Of a stretch of 64,000 nucleotides of DNA, positions 34,642-41,629 are shown piece after piece. The position numbers and the translations under genes were made by a program. The notes below the pieces were generated by a model. The model made no database searches, was not told where the DNA came from, and saw nothing but the letters and a program-made list of their open reading frames with translations. This DNA comes from Methylosinus sp. C49. Lineage in GTDB: Bacteria; Pseudomonadota; Alphaproteobacteria; Rhizobiales; Beijerinckiaceae. The stretch lies in contig NZ_AP022332.1 in NCBI RefSeq assembly GCF_009936375.1, forward strand, positions 682,001-746,000, read 5' to 3'. Each line of letters begins with the position of its first letter. The stretch's first letter is position 1.

Positions 34642-34923
34642 ATGGCGGCACGCACTTCCATGCTTCATGTCCGAGTGGACGATGAAATCAAGGCGCAAGC
34701 GACGGCTGCGCTCAACGCCATGGGCTTGTCCGTCTCCGACGCGGTGCGGCTGTTCTTGCATCGAGTCGTAGCGGAACAAGCCTTCCCGCTGGAGCTCAAG
34801 GCGCCGAACGCCGAAACGCGTTCAGCCATGGCGGAGGCCGAAGAAATCGCTCGGACTCGCCGTGGTCGCTTCGCAACTGCCGGCGAGCTGTTTGCCGACC
34901 TTGAAAAAGCCCGCGGCGAGTAA
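34642..34923 (+). CDS. Antitoxin, RelB/DinJ family
   Basis: A 93-residue antitoxin with the ribbon-helix-helix start MLHVRVDDEIKAQATAAL and the family block MGLSVSDAVRLFLHRVVAEQ. The C-terminal part, rich in Glu/Ala, neutralises the toxin. It directly precedes and slightly overlaps a YafQ-type toxin, and palindromes upstream suggest self-repression by the antitoxin or complex. The length fits DinJ. Confidence 0.9.
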   Translation: MAARTSMLHVRVDDEIKAQATAALNAMGLSVSDAVRLFLHRVVAEQAFPLELKAPNAETRSAMAEAEEIARTRRGRFATAGELFADLEKARGE

Positions 34924-35227
34924 GAGAGCGCAACTGCCTCGCGCGGCAGATTACGCAAAGTCGTTCCTGAAAGACTGGGAAAGATTGTCGCGTTCTGGCC
35001 GGTTCGACATGAGCCGGCTCAAAGAGGCCATGCTGCTGCTCATCGCCAACGATGGTCCACTCGGACCCGAGTGGCGCGACCATCCCTTGAAAGGCGAGTG
35101 GAAAGGCTACCGAGAATGCCATATCGGCGGCGATTTCCTCCTCGCCTATAAGGTAGACGACAGCGACGAGGCGGGCCTCGTCGTTTTCATTCGCGCCGGC
35201 GCTCACGCCGACCTTTTCGACGAGTAG
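34901..35227 (+). CDS. mRNA-interferase toxin, YafQ family (RelE superfamily)
   Basis: A 108-residue ribosome-dependent RNase-type toxin. It has LPRAADYAKSFLKDWERL at the start, then HPLKGEWKGYRECHIGGDF and FIRAGAHADLF, which contain the His and Asp residues of the YafQ active site. TTG 34901 is chosen because it removes only the part overlapping the antitoxin; the frame is open back to 34862. The overlap of 23 bases with the antitoxin gene implies translational coupling. All key residues appear present, so the toxin should be active. Confidence 0.88.
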   Translation: MKKPAASKRAQLPRAADYAKSFLKDWERLSRSGRFDMSRLKEAMLLLIANDGPLGPEWRDHPLKGEWKGYRECHIGGDFLLAYKVDDSDEAGLVVFIRAGAHADLFDE

Positions 35228-35272
35228 CCGGCGCGGCGTCGGACTGCGAGCCTTCAGGCGCGCATCGCGCCC

Positions 35273-36865
35273 TCAGCGGAACTTCACGGTGAGATCGGTG
35301 CCGACGGCGCCAGTCTCCGAGCTCGGGCCTTGATCGGAGATGATGATCGAGCCGCCGAGCCATAGACGATCGGCGATCTGCTGGCGGACATCGTCCGATA
35401 GCTCGAGGCGGTCCAGCGCCTCGGCGGCGCTGGAGGCCGCGCCCAGCGGGGCGGCGCTGCGCTCCTCCACCATCCCCTTCTTCTTATGCGCGGCGCGCGC
35501 CTCGGCGATGCGCGGCGGCATGGACAGAACCGACCATTTCAACGCGCCATTCTCGCCGGCGGCGGTGGCGATATAGAGATGCGAGCCGAGCGGACGTTCC
35601 GGCTCGCGGATCGTCGCCGGCGCCTCGAAGATCGGCGTCAGCCCCTGGCGCACATAGATGCGCTGATTCTTCTTGCTCACCAGAATGGAGATGGGCGCGG
35701 CGCGCAATTGCGCGTCCTTCTCCGCCTTGGCGGCGGCGGCGGAGGCTTCCGCCGCCTCGCGGGAGCGGCGGCCCGCCTCCACGACTTCCGCATCGCTGGC
35801 GTCATAGGCGGTTTTGGCGGCCTCGAGCCGGGCCTTGGCCTCGGCGAGGGCGGCGTCCGCTTTGGCCTTGGCGGCCTCGGCCGGGCTCGCGCCGTCATTG
35901 GTGGGCAGGTCCGGCTTGGCGGTCGCCACGTCCTGACGCTTGGCGGCGGCGGCGTCGGCGGCCTTGGCCGCGGCTTCCGCCTTGGCGCGGGCGCTCGCTT
36001 CGGCCGCTTCCGCAGATCGCAGCTCGGCGGAGGCGCGGGCGGCCTGCTGCCGCTTGGCGTTGAGAGCGACCGAGGCTTCCGTCGCAGCCTTGGAGGCGGC
36101 CGCGGCGTCGGCGGCGGATTTCGTCTTCAGCTGCTCGGCGTAGCGACGCGGATTGATCAGCGGCGCCGCGCCGGCGTCGGCGAAGCCGTCGCGCAGGCCA
36201 GCGTCGGCCAGCGTCGCGGCCAAGGCTTCCGTCGGCGAGCGCATCTTGGGCGCCGGCAAGGCGGGATGCGAGATTTCACTGGGCGAAAGATCATAAGGCG
36301 CGATGACGACGCGCTCGCCGATGCGGGTCATGCCCCACAGCTTCTGCGCGAAGGAGTCCGGCAGGCGGATGCAGCCGTGCGAGGCGGGATGGCCGGTCAC
36401 ATGACCCGTATGCATGGCGACGCCGGACCAGGTGATGCGCTGCATGTAGGGCATGGGCGCGCCGGAATAGAGATTGGAGCGGTGGAAGCGCTCGCGGCCG
36501 AGAATGGTGAACATGCCTTCCGGCGTCGGATGGCCGGGCACGCCGGTGGAAATGACCGAGCGATCGACGAGGCCATTGTGATTATAGATGGAGATATGCT
36601 GCCCGCCGAGCGACACGACCGCGAACAGCGGCCGCGCGAGGCTCACATTCTCCGCCGGCTTGGCCTCGGAGGAGGTTCCGCGCTTGCCGCGCTTGCGCGG
36701 CGCCTTGGGCGCCTCGCCCACCGGAGAATCGGCTGAATAGCCGAGCGCAGATGCCGGTCGCGCCTCGAGGGCGAGAACCGAGGCGGCGACGCTCGCGGCG
36801 CAGGCCGCGGAAAAGGCGCGAAGGCAGACCCTGCGGCTGCGGGCTACAGCAGCGACTTCCGACAT
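35273..36865 (-). CDS. L,D-transpeptidase with Ala-rich coiled coil and a second YkuD-like half
   Basis: A 530-residue exported enzyme. After a signal region (residues about 1-40), a YkuD domain covers about 80-185: HISIYNHNGLVDRSV, GVPGHPTPEGMFTI, and the catalytic HPASHGCIRLP (His163, Cys165). It crosslinks peptidoglycan or attaches proteins to it. A long Ala/Lys/Glu coiled coil (about 270-420) follows, and then ISILVSKKNQRIYVRQG with RPLGSHLYIAT, which resembles the first half of a YkuD domain but has no Cys motif. ATG 36865 has CAGGAG upstream. In polar-growing Hyphomicrobiales such enzymes are important for pole growth. Confidence 0.85.
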   Translation of the reverse strand: MSEVAAVARSRRVCLRAFSAACAASVAASVLALEARPASALGYSADSPVGEAPKAPRKRGKRGTSSEAKPAENVSLARPLFAVVSLGGQHISIYNHNGLVDRSVISTGVPGHPTPEGMFTILGRERFHRSNLYSGAPMPYMQRITWSGVAMHTGHVTGHPASHGCIRLPDSFAQKLWGMTRIGERVVIAPYDLSPSEISHPALPAPKMRSPTEALAATLADAGLRDGFADAGAAPLINPRRYAEQLKTKSAADAAAASKAATEASVALNAKRQQAARASAELRSAEAAEASARAKAEAAAKAADAAAAKRQDVATAKPDLPTNDGASPAEAAKAKADAALAEAKARLEAAKTAYDASDAEVVEAGRRSREAAEASAAAAKAEKDAQLRAAPISILVSKKNQRIYVRQGLTPIFEAPATIREPERPLGSHLYIATAAGENGALKWSVLSMPPRIAEARAAHKKKGMVEERSAAPLGAASSAAEALDRLELSDDVRQQIADRLWLGGSIIISDQGPSSETGAVGTDLTVKFR

Positions 36866-37137
36866 GACGCGAAAACTCCTGACACACACGAACACATTGC
36901 TCGAGCACATAACGCTCTGGGCCGAACTGGACAGAGCCTCGCCCTCGCCTGCATTGCTCTTATTGGTTAATGTCGGCTGAAATCTATGCGCTCGCGCACG
37001 TCGAGAAGAATTGCGTGGAATTTTCCCTTTCGCCGCCATAATGCCTCGAGGCCGTTCTCCGCTTTTCGCTCGCCGCGCCCGTCCCCGCGCCCCCGGCTGG
37101 CCTATTTCTCCCGCAAAGAATCATTTCGGAGAGGAAG

Positions 37138-38241
37138 ATGGCTGCGATGTCTTTTCGTCGTGCTTTGGGGCGGCTCGCTCTGGCGCCGCTCGCTCTGGCC
37201 TTCGCGCTCGCGCCGGCAGGGGCCTGCACGAGCTTTCTCTTGAAGGCCGCCGACGGCGCGCGCGTCTATGGCCGCACGCTCGAGTTCGGCTTTCCGCTGG
37301 AATCGGAGGCGATCGTCATTCCGCGCAATTACGCCGCGCGGGCGACGGGGCCGGAGGGCAAGCCCGGCTGGGGCTGGAAATCCCGCTATGCGATCGCCGG
37401 GCTCAACGCCTTCGGCCTGCCGGTCGTCGTCGACGGCATGAATGAAAAAGGCCTCGCCGGCGGCATTCTCTATTTTCCGGGCTTCGCCGGCTACGCCGAT
37501 CCCAAGACCGTCGATCCCGGCCATGCGCTGGCCCCTTGGGATTTCCTCACCTGGGCGCTGGGCAATTTCGTCAATGTCGAGGAGTTGCGCGCGGCGCTGG
37601 ATACGATCGCCATCGTCGATGTCGTGCAGCCGAACCTCGGAATCATTCCGCCCTTTCATTACACGTTGCATGACGCCAGCGGCGCCTCTCTGGTCGTCGA
37701 GCCCATCGGCGGGCGGCTGAAAATCTATGAGAATCCGCTCGGCGTCGTCACCAACGCCCCCTCCTTCGATTGGCACCTCACCAATCTGCGCAATTATGTG
37801 AAGCTCTCGCCGGTGGATGCGCCGCCGCTGAAGATCGCGGGGGAGAGCTTCGCCCCGCTGGGCGCCGGCTCCGGCCTCATCGGCGTGCCGGGCGACCCCA
37901 CCCCGCCGTCGCGATTCGTGCGCGCCGTGGGCATGACCCTCTCCGCCGAGCCGCAGAAGGACGCCGCCGGCACGGTGCGCCTCGCCGAGCACATCCTCAA
38001 TAATTTCGACATTCCCATGGGCCTGGTGCGTGTCGCCCCGCAGGAGACGTCGCGCTTCGAGTTCACGCAATGGTCGTCGATCGCCGATCTCTCCGGCCGC
38101 GTCTATTATGTGAAGAGCTACGATAATCAGACCCTGCGCAGCATAGATCTCACCAAGTCGGAGCTCGAGGGCCGCAGCGTCCGGGCGGCCCCTCTGCGGC
38201 CCTCCTCCCGGATCGCGCCTGTCGAATTTCCAAAACATTGA
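37138..38241 (+). CDS. Exported linear amide C-N hydrolase (choloylglycine/penicillin V acylase family)
   Basis: A 367-residue Ntn hydrolase. The signal peptide (residues 1-29) ends in APAGA, directly before Cys30 of CTSFLLKAADG, so cleavage by signal peptidase would expose the N-terminal cysteine nucleophile. Also seen are GRTLEFGF, GLPVVVDGMNEKGLAGG (with the Asn of the active site) and HYTLHDASGASLVVEP. Related enzymes hydrolyse bile salts, penicillin V or acyl-homoserine lactones. Where the family usually has Asp after GRT/N-x, this protein has Glu. A GGAGAGGAAG ribosome site precedes ATG 37138. Confidence 0.87.
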   Translation: MAAMSFRRALGRLALAPLALAFALAPAGACTSFLLKAADGARVYGRTLEFGFPLESEAIVIPRNYAARATGPEGKPGWGWKSRYAIAGLNAFGLPVVVDGMNEKGLAGGILYFPGFAGYADPKTVDPGHALAPWDFLTWALGNFVNVEELRAALDTIAIVDVVQPNLGIIPPFHYTLHDASGASLVVEPIGGRLKIYENPLGVVTNAPSFDWHLTNLRNYVKLSPVDAPPLKIAGESFAPLGAGSGLIGVPGDPTPPSRFVRAVGMTLSAEPQKDAAGTVRLAEHILNNFDIPMGLVRVAPQETSRFEFTQWSSIADLSGRVYYVKSYDNQTLRSIDLTKSELEGRSVRAAPLRPSSRIAPVEFPKH

Positions 38242-38252
38242 GGCGAAGCGCC

Positions 38253-38281
38253 TTGTCATGGGGGAGGGTTTTTGTTAGACG
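38253..38281 (+). promoter_or_regulatory. Possible promoter for tRNA-Leu
   Basis: TTGTCA (38253-38258) and TAGACG (38276-38281), 17 bases apart, lie about 40 bases upstream of the tRNA gene. The -35 box is good, the -10 box is weak. Confidence 0.4.
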
Positions 38282-38321
38282 GGCCGCCTGCCGGCGCTTT
38301 GGTTTCGATCAGCGCCCCGGC

Positions 38322-38406
38322 GCGGTCGTGGCGGAATTGGTAGACGCGCTAGCTTGAGGTGCTAGTTGGGCAACCAGTGGAGGTTCGAGTCCTCTCGACC
38401 GCACCA
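38322..38406 (+). tRNA. tRNA-Leu (GAG)
   Basis: An 85-base tRNA. Acceptor arms GCGGTCG (38322-38328) and CGACCGC (38396-38402) pair fully; A403 is the discriminator and CCA (38404-38406) is encoded. The anticodon loop TTGAGGT between CTAGC and GCTAG puts GAG at 38356-38358, reading CUC/CUU leucine codons. A long variable arm, typical of leucine tRNAs, and GGTTCGAGTCC of the T arm are present. Confidence 0.97.
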
Positions 38407-38645
38407 AGCCTCTCTCAGTCGAGGCTCCTGAAAGATCGGCTTTCGGCGCGGCCCGGGCGCCAGCAAAAGCCCTCCCCATTCCGAAGATCGCCTCGCCGAA
38501 GACCGCCGCGCGCGCCTTCGCCCGAAGAGGGTGGAAAGGCGCGGACGGCAAAGATTCGGATAATTCCTGTCTCTCGCCTGCTGTTAAGATAGAGTCGCGC
38601 CGGTTTCGAAAGAGGCGGGCGCTCGAGCGGGCATGGGAATGAAAT

Positions 38646-39473
38646 ATGTCGGGTCGCGCATTCGGTTTGGACAGATTGCTGAACTTATTCGAGCGCAAGG
38701 AGCGGACTTTCGATCGCTATGTCGACGCGCTCCCCACGCATCAGAACGCCATTGACGCCATTCCCGGCTGGAGCACCGCTTTCCCCGAAGCCTTCGGGGT
38801 GAAGGCCGGCATCGTCCCGACCTATTATGATTCGCGGATTTTCTGGGCCGTCGAATGTTTCGGGTCGCTCGAGAGCCGCGAGGTTCTGGAGCTCGGCCCG
38901 CTGGAGGCCGGCCACACCTATATGCTGGAGAACGCCGGCGCGGTGGTGGACGCGGTGGAGGCCAATCAGCTCGCCTTCATGCGCTGCCTCGTCGCCAAGG
39001 AGATTCTGCGGCTGCACAAGGCGCGCTTCTGGCTCGGCGATTTCGTCAAATGGCTGGAGCAGACCGAGAAGAGCTATGATCTCATCGTCGCCTCCGGCGT
39101 GCTCTATCATCAGCATGATCCGCTGCGGCTGCTGGAGCTGATCGCGCAGCGCGCCTCTTCCGTGTTCATCTGGACGCATGTCGTCTCGGACGCCATGCCG
39201 ATCTCCGATCCGCGGCGCAGCGTCATGGCGAAGGAGCCGGAAATCCTCTCCTTTCATGGCGTGAAGGTGCGCGCCTATCCGCGCAGCTATGTGAGGACGC
39301 AGGGCAATCCGGCCTTTTGCGGCGGCATGCGCGACGATCATCGCTGGCTCGACAGGGACGATCTCCTCGCCGCGCTGCGGGCGCTCGGCTTCGACGACAT
39401 TCGGACCAATCACGACGATCCAGATCATTTCTTCGGCCCGGCCATATCGATCTTCGCGCGGAAGTCATCGTAA
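38646..39473 (+). CDS. Class I methyltransferase-like protein
   Basis: A 275-residue protein with a Rossmann-type core: EVLELGPLEAGHTYMLENAG in the SAM-binding place, AVVDAVEANQLAFM for the second strand, and YDLIVASGVLYHQHDPLRLL, a typical methyltransferase motif IV region. The N-terminal 60 residues (FDRYVDALPTHQNAIDAIPG) are not family standard. The SGNH hydrolase gene follows after 33 bases on the same strand. Together they could modify a surface glycan, as these protein types occur in such loci, but no glycan gene is adjacent. Confidence 0.75.
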   Translation: MSGRAFGLDRLLNLFERKERTFDRYVDALPTHQNAIDAIPGWSTAFPEAFGVKAGIVPTYYDSRIFWAVECFGSLESREVLELGPLEAGHTYMLENAGAVVDAVEANQLAFMRCLVAKEILRLHKARFWLGDFVKWLEQTEKSYDLIVASGVLYHQHDPLRLLELIAQRASSVFIWTHVVSDAMPISDPRRSVMAKEPEILSFHGVKVRAYPRSYVRTQGNPAFCGGMRDDHRWLDRDDLLAALRALGFDDIRTNHDDPDHFFGPAISIFARKSS

Positions 39474-39506
39474 GGCGCGGGCCGAGGGCCGGAGCGGGAA
39501 GGCGAT

Positions 39507-40586
39507 ATGAGAGTGATGCTGCTCGGCGGGTCCAACGCCGGGGTCTATTTCGGCTGGGCCGCCCAATTGCAGGGGCTCATGCCGGAGCATGAGATCACCA
39601 ACCGTTTTCTCGGCGCGGTCGGCTCTCTCTACGGCCTCGCCCGGCTCATCGAGGCGGAGCGGCGCGGCGAGGCGCCGCCCGATCTCGTCGTTTTCGAATA
39701 TGCGCTCAACGACGTCATTCTGCTGGACGCCGGCTTCACCACCGCGGCGCTGGTTCACGATGCGCTGGCCAGCGTCGCGCAACATTGCGCCGAGCGCAGC
39801 GTCCCTCTGCTGTTCTTGTGCCTGCGTCCGCGCCCGACCGGCGGTCGGCGCCTCTCCGCCTTCGTGCGGCGCATCGATCGCGTCTATCGCCGCATCGCCG
39901 CTGCGCATGGGATGGCCCCTTGCGTGACGCCTGCGACGATCTTCGGCGAGGAGCGCGCGGAGGATTTCGTCGATCCGCATCATCTCACTGCGGAAGCCTC
40001 GGTGAAATGCGCGAAGGTCGTGGCCGATCTCATTTCCGGCGGCGCCATTCCAGTTCCGCGGGCGGGCCGGCGTCACGCGCCCATTTTCGATTATGTCTCC
40101 GCGTCGCAGGCCGAGCCGCAGGGAAGCTGCCGCAGGGTGGAGATCGCTTCAACGGTCTTCTCGGGGAGCTTTCTGGAAATCGCCCGGCCGGGGGCGAGCC
40201 GCTGGCCCGGCCGCGGCCGGCTCGCCGGCCTGCTGCTGCGCTCGACCAGCGAGAGCGGCGTCTATCGCATATCGGCGGGCGGGCGCGCCTTCGCCCGGAC
40301 GGCGCAATCGAGCATGCGCGAGATCGTGCCCAATCTCATTCTGCTGCATTATTCGCGCAGGCGTCCGCGCGCCGATTTCGATCTCGAGATCGCCATGCCG
40401 AACGATGAGAGCGCCCTCGCGGCCCTGCCGCAGGAGAAGACGCTGCTGCCGGCCGCGCCGGGCGCGCCTTTTGCGGAGCAGAGGCTGCAGATCGCCGCCG
40501 TGATGTTCTGGCGGCCGTCTTTCTGGCGGCGCTGGCTGGCCCTGCTCTCGCTACGCTTTCGGCAGGAAAAGCAAAGCTTTGGCTAG
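39507..40586 (+). CDS. SGNH/GDSL hydrolase-like protein
   Basis: A 359-residue protein with an N-terminal SGNH domain: MRVMLLGGSNAGVYFGWAA holds the nucleophile Ser, FEYALNDVILL the Asn block, and VDPHHLTAEASVKCA the Asp-x-x-His of the catalytic site. The C-terminal 150 residues are a separate, mostly beta, domain without a known name. Proteins of this layout remove or transfer acyl groups on surface sugars. There is no signal peptide, so it acts in the cytoplasm or at the inner membrane. It is cotranscribed with the methyltransferase-like gene. Confidence 0.75.
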   Translation: MRVMLLGGSNAGVYFGWAAQLQGLMPEHEITNRFLGAVGSLYGLARLIEAERRGEAPPDLVVFEYALNDVILLDAGFTTAALVHDALASVAQHCAERSVPLLFLCLRPRPTGGRRLSAFVRRIDRVYRRIAAAHGMAPCVTPATIFGEERAEDFVDPHHLTAEASVKCAKVVADLISGGAIPVPRAGRRHAPIFDYVSASQAEPQGSCRRVEIASTVFSGSFLEIARPGASRWPGRGRLAGLLLRSTSESGVYRISAGGRAFARTAQSSMREIVPNLILLHYSRRRPRADFDLEIAMPNDESALAALPQEKTLLPAAPGAPFAEQRLQIAAVMFWRPSFWRRWLALLSLRFRQEKQSFG

Positions 40587-40681
40587 AACAAGGCGTTCTG
40601 CGCGTACGGCCAAGCCGCGACCACAATTGGGCGGCAGTGTCCGCCGCAACCGATGCGACAAACCAGAGGTTCCGTTACACC

Positions 40682-40909
40682 ATGACCGACGAGACGAGCG
40701 ATCATACGGTCGATCTGAGTGACCCTTCCGAATATGAGGACATCGTCTCTCAGCGCGCCATCGCCTTCTGCCACCTCGCAAAAGTCGCCGACTCCGTCCG
40801 CGACGAGCAGGTCAAGGAGCAGTGCCTCATCATGCTGCGCAAGCTCAACGCCAGCATAAGGGCGCCCTCGACCGCGGAGGTGCGATCGATCGATGGCGGC
40901 CAGATCTGA
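40682..40909 (+). CDS. Small acidic protein of unknown function
   Basis: A 75-residue protein, from ATG 40682 (MTDETSDHTVDLSDPSEYED); a GTG at 40637 would add 15 residues. The acidic head is followed by helices with QRAIAFCHLAKVADSV and CLIMLRKLNASI. I know no family. The gene ends four bases before the end of the HPt gene on the opposite strand. It looks like a real small gene from codon use, but its role is open. Confidence 0.55.
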   Translation: MTDETSDHTVDLSDPSEYEDIVSQRAIAFCHLAKVADSVRDEQVKEQCLIMLRKLNASIRAPSTAEVRSIDGGQI

Positions 40910-40913
40910 CGCC

Positions 40914-41255
40914 TCACCGACCGAGCCGGGACGCGATCGCCAGCTGCGCCTCGGCCAGCCGCGCGATGAGCGCCCGTCGCCGCTCCGGCTCGGCGAGGGC
41001 GGACTCATAATCCTCGGCCGCGTCGCCGAGCGCGAAGGCGCCGATGGCGCGCGCCGCGCCTTTGAGCGTATGGGCGAGGTCTCGGCGCGCCTTGTCCGAG
41101 GCCGCCGCCGCCAGCCTCCCCTCGAACTCGCCCGCCTGGGTGAGGAACAACGTCAGCAGCTCGATCTCGAGCTCGGCGTCGCCCATCGTCTGACGCGAGA
41201 GATGCGCCCAATCGATCGCGTCGGGCGCGCCTTCGGTGTTTCCGCCATCCGTCAT
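40914..41255 (-). CDS. Histidine phosphotransfer (HPt) protein
   Basis: A 113-residue four-helix HPt domain with the phosphorylated histidine in DLAHTLKGAARAIGA (His62). Stand-alone HPt proteins pass phosphate between a hybrid kinase and a response regulator; no kinase or regulator is next to it, so it is an orphan here. In alphaproteobacteria one such protein, ChpT, is cell-cycle specific, but ChpT is larger and different. It diverges from the large GPR-like gene. Confidence 0.85.
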   Translation of the reverse strand: MTDGGNTEGAPDAIDWAHLSRQTMGDAELEIELLTLFLTQAGEFEGRLAAAASDKARRDLAHTLKGAARAIGAFALGDAAEDYESALAEPERRRALIARLAEAQLAIASRLGR

Positions 41256-41629
41256 TCTACGTCTCCGATCGACCCTTCGCGGAAAAGTCTCGTTTTTCCT
41301 GTGGATTGCGCCGCGAGCCCGCGCGGGGCCTCGGCGATTGCGCTCGCCGGGCCGAATCGGGCGTCGTATTCTTATTCGAATCAATCTTATGTAGGCATTG
41401 CTTCGGATTTTCGGCCAGGCCACAGGTCGTCCCTTTTGCTCCGCTGCAGCCGGAGCGCCGAGCATCTTTCTCCCGTCGCGTTAACGACGATTTCGATTGG
41501 CCGCCGGCGCCCGTTTCATTTGCGGGCCGACGGCGGTAATATTTGGTTAATCTTTTCTGCTCGATGTGAACGGCGACAAAGGGTGAGCGGCGTCATAAAG
41601 CGGAACCATGACCGCTCGGAGAGGTGACG
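41256..41629. other. Divergent promoter region of the HPt and GPR-like genes
   Basis: These 374 bases hold no gene. AT-rich patches at about 41366-41402 and 41530-41560 stand out against the GC-rich background. GTTAAC at 41479-41484 and GTAATATTTGGTTAA at 41536-41550 are the notable words; the second is close to the CtrA cell-cycle regulator box. Confidence 0.5.
41536..41550 (+). promoter_or_regulatory. Candidate CtrA-binding site upstream of the GPR-like gene
   Basis: GTAA (41536-41539), seven bases, TTAA (41547-41550): seven of eight bases of the TTAA-N7-TTAA box bound by the alphaproteobacterial cell-cycle regulator CtrA. It lies 80 bases before the start codon. One site by eye could be chance in an AT-rich patch. 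Confidence 0.35.

Noticed and set aside
34862-34900. Longer start for the YafQ toxin
   Set aside because: It would overlap the antitoxin by 62 bases and add residues that do not fit the family; TTG 34901 is a better start.
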